Shown here piece by piece: positions 1-10,700 of a stretch of 64,000 nucleotides of DNA. Every line of letters starts with the position of its first letter. Within the stretch, counting starts at the first letter, position 1. The DNA is from Trifolium pratense (taxonomy: Eukaryota; Streptophyta; Magnoliopsida; Fabales; Fabaceae). The translations under genes and the position numbers were made by a program. A model generated the notes under the pieces. It made no database searches, was not told the origin of the DNA, and worked only from the letters and a program-made list of their open reading frames with translations. The stretch is taken from the NCBI RefSeq assembly GCF_020283565.1, contig NC_060061.1, forward strand, positions 2,984,010 through 3,048,009, read 5' to 3'.

Positions 1-1731
1 CGATTGACAGGGGGAGATATGAATTACAATTACCTCCGCCGAATAAAATGAACGATGAAACTGCTTGGAAACTATCTCTTCAAACTGCTCAACGTCTACT
101 TCAATATCAAACTTTGAGGATGGAAAATTTGGATTTGTTGTTGAAATATGGTCCTCATGCTTGGAAACAACATAACCAACGATTGGAAGTTTACTTGTCA
201 AGGTACAATCCTACACTATGCGCTTCTTTCTGTGCAAATTTTGCTTATTTCGCATATGTTTGGTTTCACAGTGACTATGCCACAATAGCTGTGATCTACC
301 CGGCATTTTACAGGTGGATCACTCTGATTCTGACATATCCACCATGATACCAAACACACAATAGATATGTTAGCAAAAGGAATACCTGCATTGCTTCTAT
401 ATGATTGATTATACTTGTTCCTTTCGGTTTTAAATTTTTTACATAGAGCAATCGGATTAAGCTTTTTTGTTTAATTGGTTCTTGAGAGAGAGTGACTCTT
501 CGGATAAAGGAATGTTTCATAGTAAATATGGTACTTGAGGTTGACACCAGCAGATGTGCTCGAGGCATTTTCCCTTAAGTTTCTAATTAACAAGTATTCA
601 GATCTGACTTTATTTTCCCCCCCGGTCAGTTGGTTGGTTGCTTGAGTGAGGCTTACTGGAGTGTTTCACTAAAGAAAATAATTGCAGATTCTATAAATCT
701 CTTGTTTAAAGCATTTCATAGTTCAGCACTTCACAGAACTCGTGACCTTGTACATATAATGAAGTGACAATAGTTAATAACTGTTCTTGTGAAGGTTTGT
801 TTGATAAATGACCCAAGATTGTTTGATTGTAAATAAGGCAGTATAGTTAAACCAACAAACAGATATCAAAGTATATTTACTTTTATAAAATCCCAATGCA
901 ATAAGGAATCCCAAAAGTGATGTTAATCCTTAGCAAAGAGTTCTCTTCTCAACTCTTTAACACATCATCCCATATCATTCTAAGAACAGAAATGGAATCC
1001 CATTATCAGTAAACAAAGAATTAGGGGACAGGCATCTTATAGTTAACCCTAATTGCAGTCTATGCAACTCCATCTTCTTCACATAAAGGTTACTCCTTTG
1101 GATCATTAGGCATAACCCAAGCTCTCAAAACTTGCTAGTTTTAAGGACTGTATTTCATTGCATTTTATCATTTTTCTTTCATCCATTTTAATTTCAAGGA
1201 ACTAGTATTCTGTTTTGTCACTTATGTATCGCTTTATGTGTATAGCATTGGTTATAGTTGTGTTATTCATTTTCAGAATGCAGAAATTAGCTCAGGAACA
1301 AAATGATAAGATTGAAAAAGTTAACCGTGAAAGGAAATATCATCAGGTGAATATGACTTTCCTATCTGTCCTTGTCACTGTTATTTGTTAACATCCTTAT
1401 TGAGTTTTCTTAAAGTCGCTTTTCTTTTTTATAACTACTATTGTCAGCAAAACACTGCATATGAGCTTAATGCTTTGTCCATGCAATGGAACGAGCTTTG
1501 TCAGAAAAATATAGACATCAAAGTTGCGTGTGCTTCAGTTGAAACTCACCTAAATGAACTGAGAAGAGAAGCAGCAGAAAGGTGACTCAGCTGCTTATAT
1601 TTTGTTTTTCTTGGCTGATTTAATCTAGTTTTGGTGTTTAATTAATTTTTTTTCCTCCTTTTTTGTTCTCCAGAGGCTGGAACTTAGATGCTATCACTGA
1701 AAATGGGCAATTGGCGAATTCGGAATCATGA
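1..1731 (+). CDS. MOS4: MOS4/SPF27 (BCAS2-type) NTC spliceosome subunit, 5'-truncated by window
   Basis: Core subunit of the Prp19/NineTeen spliceosome-activating complex (MOS4-associated complex in plants, also needed for immune signalling). Four exons are readable: 1-202 (open at the window edge), 1277-1346, 1448-1581 and 1674-1731. All introns are GT-AG and the phases join. The protein reads through a conserved LPPPNKMNDETAW block, then NLDLLLKYG, YLSRMQKLAQEQNDKIEKVNRERK (split by intron 1), AYELNALS and AAERGWNLD, the usual coiled-coil C-terminal half of BCAS2/SPF27 proteins. The stop is TGA at 1729-1731. The 1.07-kb first visible intron has no evident gene. The N-terminal part lies upstream of base 1. 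Family assignment is strong; the name comes from the Arabidopsis orthologue. Confidence 0.9.
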
Positions 1732-2433
1732 GATTTGTATCTGCTTATCTAGTTTTGGATCTGTAATTTTGACTTTAATTGTATTGTACCTATTGATATT
1801 TAGTTTATTTATATCATGAAAATATTCCCCACCTAAATGTCAAAATATAAAACAGGTTGAAACCTAATTTGTTGGTAACAAAACATGATTTGGTTATTTT
1901 GGTTTATTTTTGAAATAACACAGGGATGGTGAAAATGTCATTTTTTTGCTTTGTATAACAAGCACAAGTCGATAGTTAAATACACGATTTCTTATATATT
2001 TTCTTTTAAGTATTTTGAGATATTCTGGCTTATACATTTTCTTTTTAAAAAAATTGTGTCAAAACTATAAATGATTATTTTTTTTTTTTACACAAATCAA
2101 CTTAACTCATTTTATTCATCAACATAGTTAATATAATATAAGATGATGTAATAAATAATTGGTGACTAATAAACCACAATTACGCTCTAATTAAAAAGTG
2201 AGCAACATTGTTGAGATATTTTTAATGAATTTTTTTTTTTTAAGAAGTAACCCATTCAAATTAAAGGATGAACACATTCTCGGGTCTCAAGCCAATACCA
2301 TCTTTTAATGAAACTTATCTTAAAATTTTGTAATGAAAGCAAAGACTTTACAAACATTTAAGAAAACATTGGCTTGTCTCTAAATGATGAAGTGTTACTT
2401 GTAAAAAAAAATAAAAATGATCGAAGTGTTATC
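1732..2433. other. Downstream spacer of MOS4, AT-rich
   Basis: This stretch holds the probable 3' UTR of MOS4 (several AATAAA-like AT-rich motifs) followed by featureless AT-rich sequence. No ORF of note or recognisable repeat boundary was seen. Confidence 0.4.
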
Positions 2434-2560
2434 AATAGTCAGTTGGTTTAATGTTGATTGACGCTAGACTTGGTAAAGAGGACCACAATTCGATCCCCGC
2501 AATTGCGAGTGCTGAAACCACCGGTTTGAAAATTTAGAAGGGGGAGATTTTGAAGAAAAT
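2434..2560 (+). repeat. tRNA-derived SINE-like copy
   Basis: A tRNA-like A-box region (CAGTTGGTTTAATGTTGATTG) is followed about 35 nt later by a B-box-like segment (CAATTCGATCCCCGC), the internal pol III promoter arrangement of plant SINEs. A related copy in reverse orientation lies at 59391-59521 and shares the CGATCCCCGCAA core. No cloverleaf can be folded confidently, so this is not called a tRNA gene. Ends are approximate. Confidence 0.5.
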
Positions 2561-2626
2561 TGAGGAAAGAGAATTGCAAGGAAGTGAATGAATTTTTTGT
2601 TTTCTTGATAATACCAAATTATATTA

Positions 2627-3791
2627 GGCTTAAATGCAGTTTTATTCTTCTGTTTTGATTAAATCGGAATTTTACCCCCTGTTTTAAAACGCGGACTTTT
2701 ACCCCCTCTATTTTATAATTTTTTGGATTTTGCCCCCCCTAAAATTCTGCTTTCGAGTCACAACTTCAAAGCGTCACACACAACTAAATTTGGATCAACA
2801 ATTCACCAAACGTATACCGAAATGACCATAATCGAGTTATCTTTCCACATAATCAAATCTCACTAAATTTGGAGTTACAAAGAGAGACTAATTACCGTTT
2901 TAGTGAAGGTATGTCCCCCAAAATTCTGCACAAAATCTGCTTTCGAGTCACAGCTTCAAAACTCTGCACATAATTCCATTTGGATCCATAATTCACCAAA
3001 CGGGTACCGGAATGACTGCAATAAAGTTAGTTTTCCACAGAATCAAACTCCACTAAATTTGGAGTTACAAAGAGAGATTAATTATCATTTTAGTGAAGGT
3101 CTGTCCAAATCAATTATTGTATGAAACTACTACCGATATTTTTGTCATGTCTCTTACCATGTAGCTCATTTTTCAATAGTATATACATATCCGGAAAGCT
3201 AACGAAATTACCCCTTGTTGTCATTTAAATTTCTTCAAATTTGGAGTTACGATGTGTTTGGTAGACGATGTTGAATTTGAAGGTCATAAGTAGATTTCTA
3301 CAAAATTAGTAATTGGACAGACCTTCACTAAAACGGTAATTAATCCCTCTTTGTAACTCCAAATTTAGTAGGGTTTGATTCTGTGTAAAGATAACCCGAT
3401 TATGGTCATTTCAGTATCCTTTTGGTGAATTATTGATTCAAATTGAGTTGTGTGCGAAGCTTTGAAGTTGTGACTCGAAAACAGATTTTGTGCAGAATTT
3501 TGGGGGACATACCTTCACTAAAACTGTAATTAATCTCTTTTTGTAACTCCAAATTTAGTGGGTTTGATTATGTGGAAAGATAACTCGATTACGGTCATTT
3601 CGATATCCGTTTGGTGAATTATTGATCCAAATTGAGTTGTGTGCGAAACTTTGAAGTTGTGACTCGAAAGCAGAATTTTAGGGGAGTAAAATCCAAAAAA
3701 TTACAAAATAGGAGGTAAAAGTCCGCATTTTAAAACACGAGGGTAAAATTCCGATTTAATCAAAACAGTGGGGCAAAACTGTATTTAAGCC
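2627..3791. mobile_element. Mutator-like non-autonomous element with long nested inverted repeats
   Basis: The element starts GGCTTAAATGCAG and ends with the inverted match CTGTATTTAAGCC. It is flanked by a 9-bp near-perfect target duplication, ATTATATTA at 2618-2626 and ATTATATCA at 3792-3800; 9-11 bp is typical of the Mutator superfamily. The inverted arms run about 500 bp each. The outer part (2627-2750 against 3660-3791) carries TTTTGATTAAATCGGAATTT and the ACTTTTACC(T/C)CC blocks. Each arm then holds two direct copies of a roughly 180-bp unit containing TTTGGAGTTACAAAGAGAGA or its inverse. The centre, about 3125-3300, is unique. No transposase ORF is present. Confidence 0.75.
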
Positions 3792-3959
3792 ATTATATCA
3801 ATATATGGAGAAATTTAAAAAAATTGTGTTGAAAGTGGATTTAAATCCTTCTCAATATTTTATTTGATGAAAATCTTCTAATCATTTTCATTTTGCTATA
3901 CTAAGGTACTAGCAGGACACCCGTGCGTCCGCACGGGAGTCGCGGCGTTGCCGCTCCTC

Positions 3960-5340
3960 ACTTGGTAAGATGAAAGGATATAATATTTGGTAAAAAAAAA
4001 TAGAAAAAGAACAATGGTAAAACCATCACAAAAAAACTTTAGGTCTTCGTATTAATTTAGAAATATAAATATAGATAATGTAGAAATTATGAAGAAAAAA
4101 AATAGGCTACCTTATTAATATATTAGTAAAAACATAGGTGTTGAAAAATCACAAAAAAAAACTTATGTCCATGTATTAATATATAAGTATAAATATAGTC
4201 CCGTAAAAATTGTTAAAAAATAGGCAATCATATTAAAATGTTAGTGAAAATATAGGATAAGTCTCGCAACAGTCATCAAAATAATTAGGTCATCGTATTA
4301 AATATGAGTATAACCAGAAAAATTGTAAAAAAAAAATAGACAACTTAATTTTTATTTTATTTTTGTTTCAAACAACTTAATTAATATATAATTAAAAGTA
4401 TAAGTCTCGTAGAAACCACACAAACAAAAAAGTTTTCATATTAATATATGAGTTTAAATATAGGTCCCGCAGATGTTATAAAAGAATGGGCAAACTTATT
4501 AATATGAGTAAAACACATAGGTCCACATGTACCAAAAAAAAAACACATAGGTCCCCATAAATCACACAAAAGATTAGGATCTCGTATTAATATATAATTA
4601 TAAATATAGGACTAAAAAAAATAGTAAAAAATTGAAAACTTCACTTGATAACATAAAATAGTAATTTATTGGGAAGTAGATTAAAAGATTAAAAAAATAG
4701 AAAGATATAATAATATTTGGTAAAAAAATAGAAAAAGAACAATGGTAAAACTATCACAAAAAAACCTTATGTCTCCGTATTAATATTTGAATATAAATGA
4801 TATTGTAGAAATTATGGAAAAATAGGTTACCTTATTAATATATTAGTAAAAACATAGACCTTGTAAAAACCACCAAAAAATTAGGTCCTTGTATTAAATA
4901 TATGAGTATAAATATATCCTTTTAAAATTATTAAAAAATAGGTAACCTTGTTAATATGTTAGTGAAAATATAGGTCTCACAAAAATCATCAAAATAATTA
5001 GGTCACCGTATTAAATATGAGTATAACCCGTAAAATTGTAAAACAAAATAGGCAACTTAATTAATATATAAATAAAAGTATAAGCTCCGTAGAAATCACA
5101 AAAAAAAAGTTTTCATATTAATATATGAGTATTTTATAGGTTCCGTATATGTTATAAAAGAATGGACAAACGTATTAATCGTATTAATATGAGTAAAAAA
5201 TATAGGTCCCGCATAAACCACACAGAAGATCAGGTTATCGTATATTAATATATGAGTATAAATATAAGTTCACAAAAAATAGTTAAAAACTGTAAATTTT
5301 ATTAATAAGAGTAAAAACATAGGCCCTGCGTACGTGTATG
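3960..5340. repeat. AT-rich tandem array inside the Helitron
   Basis: Degenerate units of roughly 110-130 bp recur. Each has a block around 'ATTAGGTCxxCGTATTAATATATGAGTATAAATAT' (position of the core about 4037, 4160, 4282, 4576, 4763, 4880, 4999 and 5229). A larger unit starting with 'ATATTTGGTAAAAAAA.AGAAAAAGAACAATGGTAAAAC' occurs at about 3984 and 4709, giving a higher-order period near 725 bp. Further scattered units continue to about 6400. Confidence 0.6.
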
Positions 5341-5440
5341 ATATAAACTGTTGTTGTTTTGTTTGGCACACCTTGTGCCAATCAGGACTCATTATTAATA
5401 ATAAAATTCATTTTAGTTTGTTAAAAAAAAATACACAGGC
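5340..5440 (+). repeat. Possible LINE/SINE 3' fragment with A-tail
   Basis: A non-array insertion interrupts the tandem units. It ends ATTCATTTTAGTTTGTT followed by a run of nine A, after which array sequence resumes. Similar A-tailed inserts end at about 6197 and 6620. The A-tails suggest retroposed sequence; the family is not identified. Confidence 0.3.
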
Positions 5441-5859
5441 ACCGCAGAAATCACACAAAAGATTATATCCTTCTGTTAATGCATGAGTATAAATATATGT
5501 CAAGAATGAGCAACCTTATTAATATATTAATAAAAAAAAATATATGGCTCGTAAAAATGAACAAAATAATTAGGTCCTTGTATTAATATTTGATCTAGTA
5601 TAACCCATAAAATTATTAAAAAAATAAACAACTTTATTAATATATGATTAAAATTATAAGTCTCGTACAAATAAAAAAAAAAGGTTATCTTATTAATTGA
5701 TGAGTATAAATATATAGTCCTACAAAAATTATTAAAGAACATGAAATCTTATTAATAAGAGGAAAAACATATGCCACTTTTTGCTTTTTCATAGCCGCCC
5801 CACAACAACAACATAGTAAACCCTACTTTTTGCTTTTTATTCTTGTTCATCTTTTAAAG

Positions 5860-5899
5860 AGGGGTGATTTTGGATCAATTTTGATCTAAAATCACCCCT
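5860..5899. repeat. 18-bp-stem hairpin
   Basis: Arms 5860-5877 and 5882-5899 (AGGGGTGATTTTGGATCA against its inverse with one mismatch) are separated by 4 nt. The position, inside an insertion within the Helitron array, suggests a MITE remnant. No terminator function is implied in a plant nuclear context. Confidence 0.6.
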
Positions 5900-6419
5900 T
5901 TTTGATTGTTTTATATATTTTTTTTATTTAAATAAGTGATTTTTCACACATTCTTATGTTTCATTTGAGTTTTCTTTTGTTGTTCTTGTCTGATGTTGTT
6001 TTAATCCCGTCTTAGTGCAGAGGTTTTTTGTCTTGAGTTCGCGTCTTGGTACGGTGTCCGGTTTAATTCCGTTGTAGTACAATGTTTGTTTTGTTCAGAT
6101 TTGCAGATTTGCTCCGATTCAGATTCAGTGCAGATTCACACGTACTCTACTTACTTGAATAAATGAATATTGTTTGTTGTTAGTCTAAAAAAAAAAGAAA
6201 AACATAGGTCCCGTAGGATTCACACGAAAGATTATGTCCCCATATTAATATATGACTATAACTCGTAAAATTATAAAAAAAATAAACAACTTTACTAATA
6301 TATGAGTAAAAATATAAGACCCGTAGATATATCCATAAAAATTAGGTTCCCGTATTAATTTGAATATAACCCATAAAATTATTAAAAAAAATAGGCAACA
6401 TAATATTTTAGTCCTTTTT

Positions 6420-6625
6420 TTTCTCCAATAATTTCCTTCCGCATAGAAAAATCTCATAAGAACGAAAGTCATATCTTTCTTATTATATCTTTCTTGTGTG
6501 ATTTGTTTATGGTTTTGTTTCTCTGACTCTTTGTAAACTTTTGTAGTCTACCTCGGTACATCTTGTGTTGGAGAGGTTTTCTATGTTAATATATCTCATT
6601 TTGGTTTGTTAAAAAAAATATTAGT
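6420..6625 (+). repeat. Possible LINE 3' end with A-tail
   Basis: The insert reads into a tail resembling plant LINE 3' ends (TTAATATATCTCATTTTGG, then TTTGTT and eight A), followed by more AT-rich sequence. No reverse-transcriptase coding sequence is visible. The call rests on tail structure only. Confidence 0.25.
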
Positions 6626-7264
6626 CCTTATATCAAAAACAAAAAATCTTTAAAAAAAAAAAACTTCTAAAAAATGTCATTTATTTTTCAACTATTTTCA
6701 ACTTTGTATTTAATTTTTACTGTTTTTTTATAACTAAATGTATCATTCACGCGCAACTGTAGAGAATAATCCTCTTGAGGTAACTGACAATTTTTATTGT
6801 TTTTGTCTCACCATTTTTTACGGGAGTTTTTCAGTTTTTTCCCACCATATTCTTGTATTAAATTAATTAAATTTATTGAGTTGAACTACAAATTGAAAAT
6901 TAACTTAATTAAATATTGGTTTGAAGTCCATAAATCAAGTTGAGTGAATCTAAAATAACGAAACATAAACAATAAATGATAAAATTACACTAAAGAAAGG
7001 GTTGGACTCAAATAAAATATCATAAATAAATGGAAACAACATCATGTACCTCTATATTGTAAAAAAAATAAACCATACATTTGTTGTCTTATTTGGTATA
7101 ATGCACTTATGACGTTGAAATAAAGAATTTCATTGAATCTCTCCTTTTATTTGTAATGAATTTTACTCTCTTATTATAAAAAAGAAAAAATAAATAAACA
7201 CTTCCCCTTTCTTCTTTTAACTTAACTCATGTTGATTATATGTTGGTTCCAAAAATATAACAAA

Positions 7265-7345
7265 TTAATTCATATGGCTTAGTGGTAAATCTAATAAAAA
7301 GTGTAACTAAAAGGTTAAGAGTTCGATTCCTACTAAAATTTTTTT
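7265..7345 (+). repeat. tRNA-like (SINE-head) sequence
   Basis: ATGGCTTAGTGGTAAAT looks like a pol III A box, and GTTAAGAGTTCGATTCC about 40 nt later looks like a B box. The D and anticodon arms do not form a believable tRNA, so a SINE head or tRNA-derived relic is more likely. Confidence 0.4.
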
Positions 7346-7469
7346 TAGCATTTTTCTACAAACTTTTTTTAATAAAGACACAAAATAATCCTGAATTGAT
7401 TATGTGTCAAAAAATGAAAAAAGGGCAAATTAGGAATTTCATATGTACCTTTTTTTCTTATATAGTAGA

Positions 7470-7764
7470 TAGTTGGCCTAACTTTTTTTCCTCTTATTCA
7501 AACAACTTATACAATTTTTATATATTATTATAAATTTATCAAAGTAGTTTATGATAAAATGATTTATGATAAAATAGCTTATAAATCAATTTACCATGTC
7601 ATTATATTAGAAAATGATATACTTTATAATAAGAAATTGGAATATTGTTACATAAACCTTGTGTTTGGTGTTTAACTGCGTGCGTGCTCCACGAAACCCT
7701 TGCAGCGGCAGCAGCAGTATCATTCTCTTCTCTTCAGATTCTGGTCAATCGTTTCTTCTCTACC
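7470..7764. promoter_or_regulatory. Promoter and 5' UTR of eRF3
   Basis: AT-rich sequence followed from about 7670 by a GC-richer leader containing a GCAGCGGCAGCAGCAG stretch. It leads directly to the ATG at 7765. No TATA box is placed with confidence. Confidence 0.4.
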
Positions 7765-10700
7765 ATGGGTGCGTTTTCTCCGATTTATTATCCTCTTTTC
7801 TGCAATTAACTTTATTAATTTCATGTTTCATTTTAATCCGTTATAGATATAGATAGATAGATTACTTAGATTTGCACGTTTCCAATTTTTCATAATCTTT
7901 TTTTGATCCTAGCTTTATTATTATTTTCTGCTTGATTTCTAGTGATTGATTGTAATTCCTTGTGCGTGTGTTATGGATTGAACTTTTTTACTCATATAAT
8001 AATAATTGGGCATGTGATTTTCACTTTGCACGAGTCTGTTCTATTCACTCAAAGTGTTATACTGTGTTTTTTGTTATATTATTACTCAACTTCTAGTTCT
8101 ATTTTATTACCTTATTGTGAGTTGCATGTTATGTTGGTTCCTTTTGATTCCATCATACTCAGAGAAAATAAAACAAGTTTATTGCTTTTCGTTAATTCAA
8201 TCAAAACCATTCTCTTTAAGGTTTTAAGGAATGTTTTTTTGTTTTGTTTTGTTTCGATGGTAGATCTCGAGGAGGACATTCGTTCTTTACAGCTTGACTC
8301 AGCAGGTAATCCATAGGCTAAGTATTTTTTTTGTGTTTTTATTTATTTTTACTATGTATTTGTGTCTGTGTATGATTTTTTTAATTTTTCTATCCAATCT
8401 TGATTGTGATAAAGCAGAAGACATTAATGGGGTGGTAAATCCAGAGGATGAAAAGCCAGATGTTGATAATTTTGATAAGATGGAGGATGAAGGTTTGTTG
8501 TCAGGAAATGGTTGGTTCTGTGTTTTTTTTCGTGCCTTCCATTTTCATGTTTATATTTTCTGTGAAAGAAAATCTCATTAGCATCAAAAGTGGGACATTG
8601 TTGTTTTTATAATGAAAAGAAAGGTATCATGGTACTTCATTATTCTTTACTGTCCATTATATGAGAGATTTCAATTTGACTGTTTCAGATCCAAAGCAGG
8701 AGGTTCAGGCTCAGTCTGTTGAGGCCGAGCCAAAAGGTATTGAAATGTTTTTGGTTTTCTAGTATGTCATATCGCATGTATTGCACATTTAGATTGTTGT
8801 TTTGAAGTTAGACTACTCAATACCAATTAAGATATCAACATCTATTTTCATGTCCTCACTCCATGACTTTGATTTGTAGCGAAAGATAAGGAAATTCCTC
8901 CCGTTCAAGATGAAGAAGATGAGCACATGAAGAAAAGGCACTTGAATGTTGTGTTTATTGGGCATGTTGGTAAGTTGATGAATTAATGTATTCTTGACCT
9001 GGATGGTGGGTTTTCACTCCTCACTTGTTATTCATGCGGCAGTTCACCTATAATCTGTATATGTCTAGTAACGTGTTTGGTTTGATTAGTTTGGGAGGAT
9101 AATCAATTTTTTATGATGTTTCGGAAATAAACTAAGCCAACCACAAACACAGACTAAAGTTGCTTTGAATAGGTATGCACATATTATTAAACACGTGAGG
9201 AAAAATAAAAGACTTATGGTAGTAAGAGAGGTGAGGTGGAAGGGAATATGCGTGGGGGATTTGTTGTAATTGCCTGGATATGTGGCAGCACGGGAGACAA
9301 GTCAGGGAGGTGTGAATTCAGTTTTTTTAAAAAAAAAGCTTAAAAGAGGGCTGAGGGAGGACAGCAAGGAGAACTGCATAAAGAAGAGGTGTTGGGGATG
9401 AGGATTGTGTAAGTTGTAAGGAGCTATTCTCCCATCTCCCATTTGTCTAATATAAGAATAAGGACTCAGTTCCTGTTACTTTCGTTTTTCATATGGCGAT
9501 TCATTTTTTTCAGGATTAATCTACAATTAATTGGCTATTCAAGTAGTATGGGTCTTTAACAGATTTTAAAAGCGACCTTTCTCGCATGTGTTCCTGTGTT
9601 CTTTCAGTATAATGTTGTTCTAGAGGTGATTTTTTTTTTATTCTTCTTGCTCTAGATGCTGGCAAATCTACAACTGGAGGTCAGATACTTTTCCTCAGTG
9701 GTCAGGTTGATGATCGAACTATCCAAAAATATGAGAAAGAAGCTAAGGACAAAAGTAGAGAAAGCTGGTTAGTACTTTGTATCGCGATTGTTATATTATC
9801 CAAATTCTGCTTTCTGCATCATCATTTCTTTGCTGCAACTTAGGGACTTAATTTATTGTAGTTGGCAGGGTACTGTACTGACCGGGTTGAATTATCACAA
9901 TTTAGAAAGTCGTAGAATTTGTATTGGACTTTTGATAATTACCGAGTATAATCTAATAATTTCATGTGAATACTTTTCTTTTTGTAGCATCTTGAACAGT
10001 TTTTAAGTTGGTTCACCTTCAATCAATTTTAATGGGATGATACATGTTGATTAGAATGTCCAATAGTTTTCTACCTTTGGTACAAAGGTGTCATGCCATC
10101 ATAGGACAGTAACATACAAACTCCGAAAGGTGTTCACCTTTGTGTCAATATATCTTAGCTTCTTTGTTGTATGTATTTTGTATATTTCACTTAAACAGTG
10201 CAGTTGAGGTGCACAAACTATGAAAATGTGGGATGCCGCCAATTTGGTTTTAAATTTATATATATATATATATATAATAGAGTAGTTTTTTCCTCTTTTT
10301 GTTAGGGGGATTGAACTCTTCTAAGGACACTTTGCTTTAGAGTGTAAATTAAGTAATATCAACCTGTTTTAGATTACTTAATTTAGTCTCAACTCACTTT
10401 AGCGGAGCCAAATCTTGTTGGGAGAGGGGATGGAACCTTTTAGTAGTTAATATACTTGATACATATATCAAGTTAATGATTTGAAATTTATATGCCAGGT
10501 ACATGGCCTATATTATGGACACAAACGAGGAGGAGAGAGTTAAGGTATGAATACATTTGCGGATAACATTTAATTGGTTTATACCATTTAATGTAGATCT
10601 CCACTTTGCTTAACCACTTGAATTTTATTTGGACTCATAATGAGAGTGAAGTTGTGATAATTACAGGGAAAGACTGTTGAAGTTGGAAGAGCACATTTTG

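Larger units (their letters stand above)
3909..7469 (-). mobile_element. Non-autonomous Helitron, about 3.56 kb
   Basis: Read on the minus strand, the 3' end is a perfect 8-bp-stem hairpin (CCCGTGCG-GA-CGCACGGG), 7 nt, then CTAG at 3912-3909, followed by host T. This is the diagnostic Helitron terminus. The proposed 5' end on the minus strand is TCTACTATATAAG starting at 7469, preceded by host A, which fits A^T insertion. Inside are AT-rich tandem units of about 110-130 bp (motif AGGTC..CGTATTAATATATGAGTATAAATATAG), some arranged in a second-order duplication of about 730 bp (3965 against 4696). No Rep/helicase ORF is visible, so the copy is non-autonomous. The 3' end is secure; the 5' end is less so. 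Confidence 0.65.

Noticed and set aside
2434..2560. tRNA gene suggested by A- and B-box-like sequences (also 7265-7345, 59391-59521)
   Set aside because: No acceptor stem or cloverleaf; related copies occur elsewhere, so SINE-like repeats are more likely.
3960..5340. CRISPR-like array or centromeric satellite
   Set aside because: Units are long, degenerate and contiguous without regular unique spacers, and lie inside a Helitron.
8257..8316. ATG at 8257 as the eRF3 start
   Set aside because: The upstream ATGG exon (7765-7768) plus the acceptor at 8263 gives a better family-like N terminus, and TAG at 8261-8263 works as the splice acceptor.
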